Shown: positions 1 to 9,081 of the stretch, piece by piece
How the letters are laid out: every line of letters starts with the position of its first letter
Position numbering within the stretch: the stretch's first letter is position 1
Notes under the pieces: generated by a model
What the model was told of the DNA's origin: nothing
The model's input: only the letters and a program-made list of their open reading frames with translations
The model's database searches: none
NCBI GenBank assembly: GCA_963711255.1
Contig: CAVQDO010000014.1
Coordinates: 33,868-97,867, forward strand
Length of the DNA stretch: 64,000 bases
Direction: 5' to 3'
DNA from: GCA-2746365 sp963711255
GTDB taxonomy: Bacteria > Pseudomonadota > Gammaproteobacteria > SZUA-229
Program-made: the position numbers and the translations under genes

Positions 1-1502
1 GCCACCACCAGTGAAGCCAGCATTCCCATACTGGCATTAATTGGAATCGGGCTCATGTAAGGCCCCATCAAACCGGAAACAAATGCCATCGGCAATAAGG
101 CTGCAATAACGGTGAACGTTGCCAGTATGGTCGGGCCGCCAACTTCATCAACGGCAACCGGTATCAGCTCGCTCAGTTTCTGCTTACCCATCGCCATATG
201 CCGGTGAATATTTTCCACCACCACAATCGCATCATCGACCAGGATACCGATAGAAAAAATCAGCGCGAACAAAGAAACCCTGTTCAGGGTAAAACCATAA
301 GCCCAGGAGGCAAACAATGTTATCAGAAGCGTAACGGCTACGGCTGCACCAACGATCAGGCCTTCACGCCAGCCAAGCGCCCACATCACCAGCAGGATAA
401 CCGCGATGGTTTCTATAATGAGTTTCTGTATCAGTTTTTCGGATTTATGCTGTGCCGTGGTTCCGTAATTGCGGGTAATACTTATCTCAACGTCATCAGG
501 TATAAATGTACCTTTTAAGGCGTCCAGCCGTTTTATGACCTGGTTGGCAATATCAACGGCATTGGTGCCCGGTTTTTTCGCAATAGCCAGGGTCACCGCC
601 GGTTTTAAATCATTGACCAACATGTCAGTAGAAGCATTGGCTTTACCGGCTGCAATAGAAACATATTGCGAAGGTGAATCGACACCGTATTCTATTTTAG
701 CCACGTCACGCAAATAGACTGCCTTGCCATCAAAGACACCGACAATCAGTTCCGCAATTTCTTCTGTCGAGGTAAGGAAGGTGCCGGCCTGTAATAATAT
801 TTCGCTGTTATCCGCGGTTACACTTAAACCGGTGCGTGCAGTATTCGCAGAACGCAGCGCATTACCCAGGTCATTGATGTCAATGTTGTAACCCGATAAC
901 GCCTGTGGATCGAGCACCACGTGCATTACGCGTGCTGGACTGCCAATGGTATAAATGTCGCGCGTACCGGCTATGCGTTTTAATTCGGTTTCCAGTGCGT
1001 GCGCAACCTGGCTTAACTCATCCGCACCGGTCGCGTCATTTTTCGACCACAGGGTAGCAGCAATAATCGGCACATCATCGATGCCCTTGGGTTTAACTAT
1101 GGGCTGCAGAACTCCGAGGTTTGACGGCAACCAGTCCTGATTCGAGTACAGTTTGTTATACAGGCGGACAATGGCATCGGTTCGATTTTCACCGACCAGA
1201 AACTGCACGGTCAGTACCGCCATGCCGGGAGTGGATGTGGAATAGACGTGATCGATGCCTTCAATTTCTGAAATCACCTGCTCTGCCGGTGTCGCTACCA
1301 GGCTTTCCACTTCTGCTGCAGTGGCGCCGGGAAAGGGAATAAACACATTGGCAAAGGTAACGTTAATCTGTGGATCTTCTTCACGCGGCGTAATCATTAC
1401 CGCAAAGAGTCCAAGCAATACACCCACTAAAGCCAGCAGAGGTGTGATTTGTGTAGTTAAGAAATGTTTTGCGGTATTGCCGGAAATACCTAGCTTATTC
1501 AT
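1..1502 (-). CDS. RND efflux pump, inner-membrane subunit (AcrB/HAE1-like), C-terminus outside window
   Basis: Proton-driven drug or solute pump of a tripartite efflux system. Only the first 500 codons are inside the window. The start is the ATG at 1500-1502. Reading the minus strand gives a first membrane helix at about residues 14-34, a periplasmic porter region, and then a helix cluster with the motif ILVDDAIVVVENIHRH. Its paired aspartates match the proton-relay pair in helix 4 of AcrB-type pumps. The start codon overlaps the stop of the upstream adaptor gene by 8 nt, so the two are probably translationally coupled. Substrate cannot be read from the sequence. No outer-membrane channel gene is in the window. 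Confidence 0.93.
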   Translation of the reverse strand, partial: MNKLGISGNTAKHFLTTQITPLLALVGVLLGLFAVMITPREEDPQINVTFANVFIPFPGATAAEVESLVATPAEQVISEIEGIDHVYSTSTPGMAVLTVQFLVGENRTDAIVRLYNKLYSNQDWLPSNLGVLQPIVKPKGIDDVPIIAATLWSKNDATGADELSQVAHALETELKRIAGTRDIYTIGSPARVMHVVLDPQALSGYNIDINDLGNALRSANTARTGLSVTADNSEILLQAGTFLTSTEEIAELIVGVFDGKAVYLRDVAKIEYGVDSPSQYVSIAAGKANASTDMLVNDLKPAVTLAIAKKPGTNAVDIANQVIKRLDALKGTFIPDDVEISITRNYGTTAQHKSEKLIQKLIIETIAVILLVMWALGWREGLIVGAAVAVTLLITLFASWAYGFTLNRVSLFALIFSIGILVDDAIVVVENIHRHMAMGKQKLSELIPVAVDEVGGPTILATFTVIAALLPMAFVSGLMGPYMSPIPINASMGMLASLVV

Positions 1503-2631
1503 TGCTACTAGCCTTCGATGATTGTTCACGACGCTGCTGCATCGCGACGATACCAGCCTGTATTGGATCCAGTGCCACACTTTCACCTTCGTTCAAACCC
1601 GACAGTACAACCTGAGATGTATGGTTCTTACTGCCTAAACGGATATGGCGAAAATTAACAGTACCGTTATCTTCAATAACATAAACCGCGGTGACTTCTG
1701 AACGGTATACGACACTTTGCTGCGGCACCATTAACAGCACTCTTTCTCCGGTAACCAGTGATGCTTTTACAAACATACCCGGGAACAGCCCTTCAATACC
1801 TTCCGGCAAATCCAGCCTGACCTTGAATGTGTTAGAAGCGCGGTCAGCGATGGGGAATACGGTAATTTTTTCCACCGGTACCTGCACCTGTTCGCCTTCA
1901 CCCAGTGCCGCATCAGTATAAACAAAGGCTTTGCCATAAACGCGAATTTTACTGATTAAGCTTTGCGGCACATCCACATTCACCCTGAGAGTATCGAGTG
2001 ATACACCGGTCATTAATTTCGCCCCGGGCTGAACCGTTTCGCCAATTTCTACATGACGCTCGGTAACGATTCCACTATAGGGTGCTGTTACTTTTGTATA
2101 GGATAACTGTTCACGTGCTTCTTCCAGGCTAGCCCGGGCAGAATCCAGTCGCGCTTTCGCCGCAGATAGCGCATGAGTTGCTTCATCCATACTTGATTTG
2201 GAAACTACTTTCTTGGCATAGATATCTTTAATTCGCACAAATTCATCTTTTGCCTTAGCAAGATGGGATATAGCCTCCTGTTCACCGGCCAGCGCTTTTT
2301 TCAGCTGCGCCTGCTGAGAGACATCTTTCAGATGAATAATAACAGCGCCTTTTTCGACATAATCATCGACATCGACCAGCATCTGTTGAATGGTGCCTCC
2401 GGTTTGTGCCGACACGGTCGCTTTATTAATCGCTTCGACCACGCCATCTAGACGAAACTCCCGGCTTAATGTCTCAAGCCTGACCTTTTCCGTCTCAAGA
2501 TCAGCGCTCGCTCCAGCCTGTGCAGCCGAAATGCCCGCAAACTGAACGGCGGTGAATATAAAGCCGTAAAACAGGACTTTAAGAAAAGAATGACGCGCCA
2601 GAAACTTAAGCTGTGAATTAACCATAATCAT
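1495..2631 (-). CDS. RND efflux periplasmic adaptor (HlyD/MFP family)
   Basis: Membrane-fusion protein of 378 residues that would bridge the RND pump and an outer-membrane channel. An N-terminal hydrophobic segment at about residues 15-38 acts as signal or anchor. A biotinyl-lipoyl-like half motif follows (GGTIQQMLVDVDDYVEKGAVI), then a coiled-coil hairpin of about 80 residues rich in A, K and E, and then beta-barrel domains (VPQSLISKI; LFPGMFVKASL). Length is normal for the family. It is first in a two-gene operon with the pump. A palindrome centred about 30 nt upstream is a good operator candidate. Confidence 0.93.
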   Translation of the reverse strand: MIMVNSQLKFLARHSFLKVLFYGFIFTAVQFAGISAAQAGASADLETEKVRLETLSREFRLDGVVEAINKATVSAQTGGTIQQMLVDVDDYVEKGAVIIHLKDVSQQAQLKKALAGEQEAISHLAKAKDEFVRIKDIYAKKVVSKSSMDEATHALSAAKARLDSARASLEEAREQLSYTKVTAPYSGIVTERHVEIGETVQPGAKLMTGVSLDTLRVNVDVPQSLISKIRVYGKAFVYTDAALGEGEQVQVPVEKITVFPIADRASNTFKVRLDLPEGIEGLFPGMFVKASLVTGERVLLMVPQQSVVYRSEVTAVYVIEDNGTVNFRHIRLGSKNHTSQVVLSGLNEGESVALDPIQAGIVAMQQRREQSSKASSNE

Positions 2632-2655
2632 GCCCGATACTGTAAAACGCTATTA

Positions 2656-2677
2656 TATATTAGAAAACTCTAATATA
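2656..2677. promoter_or_regulatory. Candidate repressor operator upstream of the efflux operon
   Basis: This is a perfect inverted repeat, TATATTAGA - AAAC - TCTAATATA, with 9-bp arms and a 4-nt centre, 25 nt upstream of the adaptor start. A palindrome of this size at this distance is typical of TetR- or MarR-family operators that control RND pumps. No regulator gene is in the window, so the assignment is inference from position and symmetry. Confidence 0.5.
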
Positions 2678-2829
2678 GATGCAATAATCGTAAATACAAT
2701 GTTAATTAATCAAAATTGTTAGTTTAATTAGAAAGATACTAACGCTTAATCTACAAGAGTAAAACCTGAATGTGAGGCTAAAGTATGTAATTACGCACTT
2801 ATTCTGCGTAAACAGGCCTATAAATTGGC

Positions 2830-3339
2830 CTATAAATTAGCCAGTAACTTGGAAACCGGGCGAAAAGTGACGGCTTTACTGCCTTTTGCCGGGAATAAAT
2901 GCCCCAGGTATAAGCAGTAACCCAGCCATTTATAGAGGAACCGATTAAGCTTCCATTTCACCTCTATGGCTTTTTCCGGGATGTGATCAAAGTGTTGCTG
3001 CCCGTGTTTGAGATGTCCGGTCAGCACTTCTACCTGGTGTGCATCATGATAAATACGCAGCGTTAATGCAGGTTCTTCGACGCCGCGCCCGCCTTCTTCA
3101 AAACAGTAGGTTAAACAAAGCGTGGTAGTAAATTTTGTGCGTTCGAGAATTGTTGTGTGCAGACTTAAACAGCCTGGCAGTTTAGATATTGCCGTTTCTT
3201 CCAGCATCGATACATCAGGAATCAAACGACGCAAACGCATGTAATTATTCTCATACAAATCCATCAGGCTAACAAAGCCGCGCGGATCGACATCCTCGCA
3301 GCCATAACCGGCGGTGTGTTTTTGTTTAGACCTAATCAT
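2830..3339 (-). CDS. DUF1249 (YqiB-like) family protein
   Basis: Protein of 169 residues related to E. coli YqiB, of unknown biochemical function. Family features visible are the N-terminal LMDLYENNYMRLRRLIP segment, TKFTTTLCLTY in the middle, LRIYHDAHQVEVL, and a C-terminal NRFLYKWLGYCLYLGH block. It has no signal peptide or membrane segment, so it should be cytoplasmic. It stands alone on the minus strand, separated from the upstream 393-residue gene by a large hairpin repeat. In enterobacteria yqiB sits beside nudF and parE, which are not seen here. Confidence 0.82.
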   Translation of the reverse strand: MIRSKQKHTAGYGCEDVDPRGFVSLMDLYENNYMRLRRLIPDVSMLEETAISKLPGCLSLHTTILERTKFTTTLCLTYCFEEGGRGVEEPALTLRIYHDAHQVEVLTGHLKHGQQHFDHIPEKAIEVKWKLNRFLYKWLGYCLYLGHLFPAKGSKAVTFRPVSKLLANL

Positions 3340-3375
3340 ATGTTTGTTGATTATAGGTTATATGCTGAAAGATTG

Positions 3376-3473
3376 TTTTACCGCAGAGACGCGGAGGCGC
3401 AGAGTTTCTTTTTTTTTGCCTACGGCATAAAAGAAGAATGTTTTCTCTGCGCCTCCGCGTCTCTGCGGTAAAA
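3376..3473. repeat. Long imperfect hairpin with 29-bp perfect arms (dispersed-repeat type)
   Basis: Arms at 3376-3404 and 3445-3473 are exact reverse complements. Each contains the core ACCGCAGAGACGCGGAGGCG. The 40-nt loop contains a small TGCC-TAC-GGCA hairpin flanked by complementary T-rich and A-rich runs. Sequences with an ACCGCAGAGACGC-type core are, from memory, found dispersed in intergenic regions of many bacteria. It lies between two minus-strand genes and may also stop or stabilise transcripts. It is the only copy in this window. Confidence 0.85.
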
Positions 3474-3484
3474 AGCTTTTAGAG

Positions 3485-4666
3485 TCATCCAGGCCAGTAA
3501 GGCGTTTCAATGGCATCACCCAGGTCGGCCTTGATTAAACGTTCCCTGACTTCCAGCAGTTTCTCGATTAATGCCGGTTCAGCTTTTTCATAAGCCGCGG
3601 CATCCGGCACGCGCTTAACCACGACACCCAGCAGCTCGGTAATCGCATTGCCAATCGAGTTCTGGCTAATGGTTACAATCAGGTCACCGTCATCATTACG
3701 GTAAATCAGCTGTTTAAATGCCGGCTGCCAGCGAATGGCATTGGCATATTTGGCATCGGTGATGCACTGATCACGCACTTTTTTCGCCGAGGCCATGAAG
3801 TCATTATTAAACAGCAGAATACTTTCAATCTGTTCGGGAAAATACGAAGCTTTGGGTACCGGTGCATTTCGTGTCGATACCTGGGTAAAGAAAGCGCGGT
3901 AAAAATCGATGAAGCCTTTCAAAATCTGGTCATATTCCTGCCAGAAGACAATATCTTTCAGTGCATCTGCCCCGCCCTGTATTTTCCAGCTGGGTAAACC
4001 CTGCGGGTACCCCGTTAACTCAATTTTTGATGAGCCCTTGCTGGTCTGTTTCAGGATATTGAAATTAAGAGATGAGAAAAAATCACTATAAACATCACGC
4101 ATATAAGCCTGGAACAGACTGTGCTGACCACCATCGGTCAGGTTCGGATTATCAGCATCGGCAAAAGCCGCGTCACGCAGTTCTTTTTTATCAAACACCA
4201 TAAAGTGGTTATGCAGCATACGGATACTGGGCACACCGGGTGATGTTAACGACCAGGTTGCATCAAGGCTGGCTTCACCGGCAAGCAGCAGCGCTTCATC
4301 CGGATCCGGGTACTGCTCGATCATGTAGTCGATAATAATCTGGTTCATCCGGTTCCAGACTTTTTTAGTTGCCTCCGGAACCTGTGTTCGGCGCACCGGC
4401 CTGCCCAGTGGGTCAAGGATCGATTTCGAGGTATTATAAATGATGGAAGTATCAAATATATTGCTGTGTCCCAACGCTTTACGGTACAGCAATAAGTCTT
4501 CAGGATTTTTTAACAGGCCGTTATTATTAGCCAGATCGTTCAGGTTTTCAGTACTATTGAAAAACTCATTCGGTGCCATGCCTTCAGGAACATCCAGTGG
4601 GATAGGACGAAACGGGGTGACAACTTCTCTAGGACCAGACTGCACAATACTCTCCAGGGGATTCAA
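3485..4666 (-). CDS. Conserved hypothetical protein, 393 residues
   Basis: I do not recognise the family. The protein has no signal peptide and no membrane helix. It is mostly alpha-helical in character with many aromatic residues. Segments that look conserved in style are PGVPSIRMLHNHFMVFD (residues about 145-161), a glycine-proline stretch YPQGLPSWKIQGG (about 220-232), and a C-terminal helical tail ending in TPYWPG. The HNH triplet is not followed by a recognisable nuclease core, so I do not call it one. It is transcribed divergently from the Tat-signal gene at 4774 with about 107 bp between them. Confidence 0.6.
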   Translation of the reverse strand: MNPLESIVQSGPREVVTPFRPIPLDVPEGMAPNEFFNSTENLNDLANNNGLLKNPEDLLLYRKALGHSNIFDTSIIYNTSKSILDPLGRPVRRTQVPEATKKVWNRMNQIIIDYMIEQYPDPDEALLLAGEASLDATWSLTSPGVPSIRMLHNHFMVFDKKELRDAAFADADNPNLTDGGQHSLFQAYMRDVYSDFFSSLNFNILKQTSKGSSKIELTGYPQGLPSWKIQGGADALKDIVFWQEYDQILKGFIDFYRAFFTQVSTRNAPVPKASYFPEQIESILLFNNDFMASAKKVRDQCITDAKYANAIRWQPAFKQLIYRNDDGDLIVTISQNSIGNAITELLGVVVKRVPDAAAYEKAEPALIEKLLEVRERLIKADLGDAIETPYWPG

Positions 4667-4773
4667 AAGTGGGCTAATTATACAAGCTCATTTTAACGGG
4701 AAAAGTACTATATAGGAATACGGCTAATTGCCATAACATCTGGTAATATGACGAGATTGATTGAGAAATTCTT

Positions 4774-5946
4774 ATGAACAACTGCTACAGCCGCAAACCG
4801 CTGCGACGTCGAACATTTCTTAAGCTGCTCAGCAGTGGAATCAGCGGCGTCGGCCTGCCACTGGCAGCTGGCACTTCGCTGTCGGGCTGTACGCATAAAA
4901 AATTTTATAGCGTCAGCGATAATATCCTGCTGTCCGGCGGTAGTTTCAATGATGGCGCTGCGCTGCAGAATGCACTGATTGCGATCAACCTGACGCAGCG
5001 TGAAAAAAGAGTCATCAATACCCCCTTTCTGCCGCATAGCATTCAAATAAATCCTAATGACAAACACAGTATTTACTGCTTTGAAAAAAACGGCAGCAAT
5101 GCCTGTGAAGTTGATTTACTGACACAAAGTGTAAAACGAAACCTGCAGTCAGAAAGCGGCCAGTTGTTTTCCGGCCACGCCAGTTTCAGTACTGACGGTA
5201 AAAAAATTATTTGCGTGGAAAATAATGCAGCACAACTGGGCAATATTACAATACGTGATACGGAAACATTCAACATTATCGAGCAACTGCCAACACTGGG
5301 TTTAGCAGCACATGATTGTGAGCTGAATACAGAGAATATACTGACAGTGAGTAATACCGGTAAGTCCGAATCCGGTTTTCATCGACCTTCTCTGGTCAGT
5401 ATCGATTTAAATACAGGCAAGCTGCTTGAGCGTGTTCAGCTTGAGAATGAAACATTAAACTGCGGACATTTTAAAATAAGCGGTAACAATGACCTGGTGG
5501 TTGCATCCGCGCCAGTCGACAGAAACAAAAAACATTCAGGCGGCGTCAGTATTCGCAGGCAGGGTAAAAATATAATCACCATGAGCGAACCCGATGTTGT
5601 TATTAAACGAATGCAGGGTGAAGCGCTCGCTATAGAAATCAATGAGAAAAAGGCAATCGTTGCAGTCACTCACCCCGAAGCCAACCTGATAACTTTCTGG
5701 TCAATTAACGATAACAAAATTATAAAAGCTTACGGCATCGAGAACCCACGCGGATTAAGCCAGACACTGGACGGCAATGATTTTATCGTCAGCTATGGCA
5801 ACAAACCGGCAATGGCTAACATCGCTATTAGTGATCTGACACCAATACCAGAATCCATTGTTAAACCGACACTGGCTTCTGGTGAACACATGATCAACTG
5901 GTCGAAAACGTTATGGCAAATAATGCCTAAACGCATTTATGATTAA
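4774..5946 (+). CDS. Tat-exported lipoprotein-like protein, probable DUF1513 (beta-propeller)
   Basis: Protein of 390 residues. The N-terminus has a twin-arginine motif (RRRTFLK, residues 11-17), a hydrophobic stretch and a lipobox-like LSGC at residues 36-39. This suggests export in folded form and possible lipid attachment. The rest has repeated short beta-strand blocks (GHASFSTDGKKIICVEN; GHFKISGNNDLVVAS), as in WD40/YVTN-like propellers of the DUF1513 family. In other bacteria DUF1513 genes occur with periplasmic iron-uptake genes, but none of those are here. Family assignment rests on overall pattern and is moderate. Confidence 0.7.
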   Translation: MNNCYSRKPLRRRTFLKLLSSGISGVGLPLAAGTSLSGCTHKKFYSVSDNILLSGGSFNDGAALQNALIAINLTQREKRVINTPFLPHSIQINPNDKHSIYCFEKNGSNACEVDLLTQSVKRNLQSESGQLFSGHASFSTDGKKIICVENNAAQLGNITIRDTETFNIIEQLPTLGLAAHDCELNTENILTVSNTGKSESGFHRPSLVSIDLNTGKLLERVQLENETLNCGHFKISGNNDLVVASAPVDRNKKHSGGVSIRRQGKNIITMSEPDVVIKRMQGEALAIEINEKKAIVAVTHPEANLITFWSINDNKIIKAYGIENPRGLSQTLDGNDFIVSYGNKPAMANIAISDLTPIPESIVKPTLASGEHMINWSKTLWQIMPKRIYD

Positions 5947-5951
5947 CAGCG

Positions 5952-6638
5952 CTATTCGTCACCAATTTTTTTAGCTTTCGCTTCAATCAGGTTTTCAATA
6001 ATATCATTGCCGGTACCATTCGCTTCGCTTACATCCGGCTTTTTACCCAACCAGCCCTTAATCGTTGCAACAATGTCTTTTATCGCGCGCCATAATTTTG
6101 GTAACAGCCAGATGGCCAGCAGGATAAATACGATAATGAATATGATAAAGGCAACCGGGTAATTTAAAGCGGTCCACAGGCCACCGATAACAGCAAGGTC
6201 TTCCACAATCGATGCCGTTGCATTAGTCACCGGTTCGGGTGAAGTGTTCAGCACCAGCCGTGTACTGGCCTTGGTCAAATGCGAGGTTGCTGCCAGGCTT
6301 CCGCCTAATAATGCTGCGGCCAGTTCAGCGGCCTGGTTAATTTCCAGCCCCTGTGCTGCACCTACAGCAAGCATGGCACCAGCAGGAATACGTATGAAGG
6401 TATGTATTGCATCCCAGCCCGAATCAACACCGGGAATTTTATCGGCGAAAAATTCAACAAAGTACATAACGCCAGCCGCAGCTAACACCAGCGGGTCCTG
6501 TAATACATGCAATGATTCAGGCAACTCGGTATAACCGCCCGCACCCATTATTCCCATCACCAGAATAGCCGCGTAGAGATTAATACCCGATGCCCAGGCC
6601 ACACCCAGAGTCATTGCAATTATGTCGATTGTTTCCAT
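5952..6638 (-). CDS. DUF4126 family membrane protein
   Basis: Protein of 228 residues with about four to five hydrophobic segments. It begins with a glycine/alanine-rich helix (GVAWASGINLYAAILVMG) typical of DUF4126 proteins. A strongly hydrophobic helix near residues 160-180 is followed by a basic, then acidic, cytoplasmic tail. Function is unknown. It is convergent with the preceding Tat-signal gene (6 nt between the stops). The 147 nt upstream contain only a stem-loop. Confidence 0.75.
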   Translation of the reverse strand: METIDIIAMTLGVAWASGINLYAAILVMGIMGAGGYTELPESLHVLQDPLVLAAAGVMYFVEFFADKIPGVDSGWDAIHTFIRIPAGAMLAVGAAQGLEINQAAELAAALLGGSLAATSHLTKASTRLVLNTSPEPVTNATASIVEDLAVIGGLWTALNYPVAFIIFIIVFILLAIWLLPKLWRAIKDIVATIKGWLGKKPDVSEANGTGNDIIENLIEAKAKKIGDE

Positions 6639-6726
6639 TATTTACTCATTGACCACTGAAGATTATTTAATAACCACTCTGTCGGCTCGATAAAAGAATG
6701 ATACTGTTATATCGACCTAAACCACC

Positions 6727-6756
6727 CTGTCATCTCTCCGCTGGTCGAGATGACAG
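6727..6756. other. Stem-loop without U-tract between DUF4126 and yajD genes
   Basis: Perfect 10-bp arms CTGTCATCTC and GAGATGACAG are separated by 10 nt. It lies just past the stop of the minus-strand yajD-like gene, but the 3' side on that strand has no run of T. It may be a weak terminator or an mRNA 3'-end stabiliser. Confidence 0.4.
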
Positions 6757-6785
6757 TTTAGATGTAAGGATGTGTTTTAAACTAT

Positions 6786-7175
6786 TCACTTTTTATTACT
6801 CTTTTCGTCCATCATACTCTTCAAATCAGCAAATGGATTAAATTTGGCGCTGGGTGCTTTGGCACCGTCTAGCGCAATACCTTTATTGGCCAGTGCTTCG
6901 GTTTGCCGCTGATGTTCATTATCATGACAGTACATGCATAATAATTCCCAGTTACTGCCATCGGCCGGGTTGTAATCGTGATCGTGATTTTTATGATGCA
7001 CGGTTAATTCCTGAAGGTTTACCCGGGTAAACTCGCGGCTGCAACGGCCACAGATCCAGGGGTACATTTTTAGTGCCTGCTCACGGTAGCCGTGGCCGCG
7101 CTGTTCACTATCCTTGCGGGCCTGTGAAACAATATTGTCTAATTTTTCTTTTGATTGTGCTTTTTTTTCTGACAT
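6786..7175 (-). CDS. yajD: HNH nuclease family protein YajD
   Basis: Protein of 129 residues with a single HNH/treble-clef domain. Two Cys pairs (CGRCSREF; CMYCHDNEH) bracket the core TVHHKNHDHDYNPADG, giving the expected His-His-Asn-His metal and catalytic set. The family is widespread in Gammaproteobacteria, and its cellular role is unknown despite the nuclease fold. The N-terminal 30 residues are basic and the C-terminal 40 are low complexity. It is divergent from the exported protein at 7312. Confidence 0.85.
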   Translation of the reverse strand: MSEKKAQSKEKLDNIVSQARKDSEQRGHGYREQALKMYPWICGRCSREFTRVNLQELTVHHKNHDHDYNPADGSNWELLCMYCHDNEHQRQTEALANKGIALDGAKAPSAKFNPFADLKSMMDEKSNKK

Positions 7176-7311
7176 AATTACTTACTCATATTGCTACTTT
7201 TTCTGCTGATAAACCCGTACATGCATTGTTCAATAATTTAATTATAATAGAAACCTGCAATACATACTATTTAACAAAATCGTGACATTTACGGGGATAA
7301 ACGGGATTCAG

Positions 7312-7809
7312 ATGAAAAAACTTCTTACAATTGTGTTACCGGGCGCTATCACCCTGTTTACTCCAAACATACAGGCAGCAGACAGCTTTAGCATGAACAC
7401 CATCGGTATGGAACTGGCAAGGGATATTGCTACGGAAAGTATAAATGCTTGCCGCAAGAACGGTTATCACGTCAGCGCTGTAGTCGTTGATCGAAATGGC
7501 CTGTTGCGTGCTGCCCTGCGTGACGACCTGGCATCACGGTTCACCTTGCAAATTGCCGAAGAAAAGGCCAACAGTGTTATTTTATCGGGTATTAATTCCG
7601 GTGATTTTCGTAAGGCACGTGGCGACATACGGCCGGAACTGAATCATATAGACGGAATTATTATTATGCAGGGCGCACTGCCCATTGAAGTTGCAGGCTC
7701 AAAAATCGGTGCTATTGGTATTAGTGGCGCACCGGGTGGAGAAAAAGATGAGGAATGTGCACAGCAGGCACTAAATACGCTGGCTGAACGGCTGGATTTT
7801 GCAGATTAA
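7312..7809 (+). CDS. Secreted GlcG/HbpS-like (DUF336) heme-binding family protein
   Basis: An upstream GTG at 7282 would keep the frame open. The ATG at 7312 is preferred because it begins a clean signal peptide (MKKLLTIVLPGAITLF...IQAADS). The mature part has the DUF336 pattern: a helix with MELARDIATESINACRKNGYHVSA, then VVVDRNGLLRAALRDDLA, and a glycine-rich C-terminus (IGAIGISGAPGGEKDEECAQ). Members include HbpS-type heme-binding proteins and GlcG. Many are periplasmic and some are fused to enzymes. Heme binding here is inferred from family only. Confidence 0.8.
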   Translation: MKKLLTIVLPGAITLFTPNIQAADSFSMNTIGMELARDIATESINACRKNGYHVSAVVVDRNGLLRAALRDDLASRFTLQIAEEKANSVILSGINSGDFRKARGDIRPELNHIDGIIIMQGALPIEVAGSKIGAIGISGAPGGEKDEECAQQALNTLAERLDFAD

Positions 7810-7841
7810 CAGTTATCAAAAAAAGTATGCGGGCAGCCTCT

Positions 7842-8792
7842 CTATTGAACGCCTGAAATAAATTCTATTATTTTCATATCACTCCAGGATTTAGCGCTAA
7901 ATGGCGTCAGTCCGGTAATAAAGCCAACATGGCCACCCTGGCTTGTCTGTATATAGTCCACGCAGCTGCTTATTTCATTTTCACCTGGCGCGGTTGTACT
8001 AAACATGAACGGGTCATCGGAAGAATGAATTATCCTTGTGGGTATCGCAATAGATTTCAGAAACTGGCGACTGCTGCATTTATCATAATAATCCTGAGCA
8101 CCATGAAAACCATGTAATGGTGCAGTTACTTTATCGTCGTAATCCCAGAAACTTTTCAGCTCTTCAACATTAATATTGAGCGGTGACGATATTTGTTTGA
8201 ATTTTTCACGGTAGGTATTTCTTAACGATTTCAGTAAATGATTACGGTATAATTTTGATAGCCCTGTTTCCAGTCGTTTCGCTGCATCCTGCAAACGAAA
8301 AGGCACTGAAACCGCAACGGCTTTTTGTAAAGGATTGTTGCTGCCGGTTTCACCTAACCATTTCAGTAAAACATTACCGCCTAATGAATAGGAAACGGCG
8401 GCATACGGGTAACAACCTGTATTCTTTTTAATATGTTCAACGATGAAAGACAGATCACCGGTATCGCCGGAATGATACGCTCTTGCCAGTCTATTTATTC
8501 GCCCGCTGCAACCGCGAAAATGCATAAACACCGGTTTGAATCCGGACTGTTCCAGTTGGAAAACGATACTATTGGCATAATGAGAATTTAAATTGCCTTC
8601 AAGACCGTGCAGCACAAGAACAATTTTATCGGCATTACTTTTGCTCCAGCACAGATCAATAAAATCACCGTCATCCAGTTCAACCTGTTCATCAACCAGG
8701 TCAAGCGAATGACGTTTTTTAAAAAACGCCGGCCACAAAGTTTGCAAATGGGGAGAACGCAGCCACCAGGCTGGTTTAAAACCAGTGTCCAC
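7842..8792 (-). CDS. YheT-family alpha/beta hydrolase
   Basis: Protein of 316 residues of the AB-hydrolase 4 (YheT/UPF0017) family. Visible are the N-terminal PAWWLRSPHLQTLWP signature, the oxyanion segment LVLHGLEGN, the nucleophile elbow AVSYSLGGN (Ser in S-L-G-G), and a late catalytic His region SQGGHVGF. It probably acts on esters or lipids in the cytoplasm, with substrate unknown. It is the last gene of the sdhCDAB-sdhE run, 8 nt after sdhE, so it is probably cotranscribed. Confidence 0.88.
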   Translation of the reverse strand: MDTGFKPAWWLRSPHLQTLWPAFFKKRHSLDLVDEQVELDDGDFIDLCWSKSNADKIVLVLHGLEGNLNSHYANSIVFQLEQSGFKPVFMHFRGCSGRINRLARAYHSGDTGDLSFIVEHIKKNTGCYPYAAVSYSLGGNVLLKWLGETGSNNPLQKAVAVSVPFRLQDAAKRLETGLSKLYRNHLLKSLRNTYREKFKQISSPLNINVEELKSFWDYDDKVTAPLHGFHGAQDYYDKCSSRQFLKSIAIPTRIIHSSDDPFMFSTTAPGENEISSCVDYIQTSQGGHVGFITGLTPFSAKSWSDMKIIEFISGVQ

Positions 8793-8800
8793 TCAGCGCC

Positions 8801-9049
8801 TTAATCAAATGATAGTAAGCGGATTTTCTCGACCAGGGTCGAGATAGCAGGATCACTGGATACGGTATTGCCCAGTAACAGGTCCAGCAAGGTTTGATCG
8901 GGATAGGACAGTAACAATTCGAAAGTCTTCTTTTCCTGCTCGCCAAGTGAGCCGACTTTTTTATCAACAAAGTTATTTAACAGCAGGTCAAGCTCAAGCA
9001 TGCCGCGGCGGCATTGCCAGCGATAATCCATGACTTTTTCAGTTTGCAA
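8801..9049 (-). CDS. sdhE: Succinate dehydrogenase FAD assembly factor SdhE
   Basis: Small protein of 82 residues that helps attach FAD covalently to SdhA. The family signature RRGMLELDLLL is at residues 14-24, and the rest is a five-helix-bundle pattern. It lies 32 nt after sdhB in the sdh operon, matching its role. Length is normal for the family. Confidence 0.93.
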   Translation of the reverse strand: MQTEKVMDYRWQCRRGMLELDLLLNNFVDKKVGSLGEQEKKTFELLLSYPDQTLLDLLLGNTVSSDPAISTLVEKIRLLSFD

Positions 9050-9081
9050 TTAATCCACCCTGTTCTGATTGCTATAAAGCG

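Noticed and set aside
4150..4230. HNH nuclease motif in the 393-residue protein
   Set aside because: Only the three letters match. The surrounding cysteine or histidine framework is absent.
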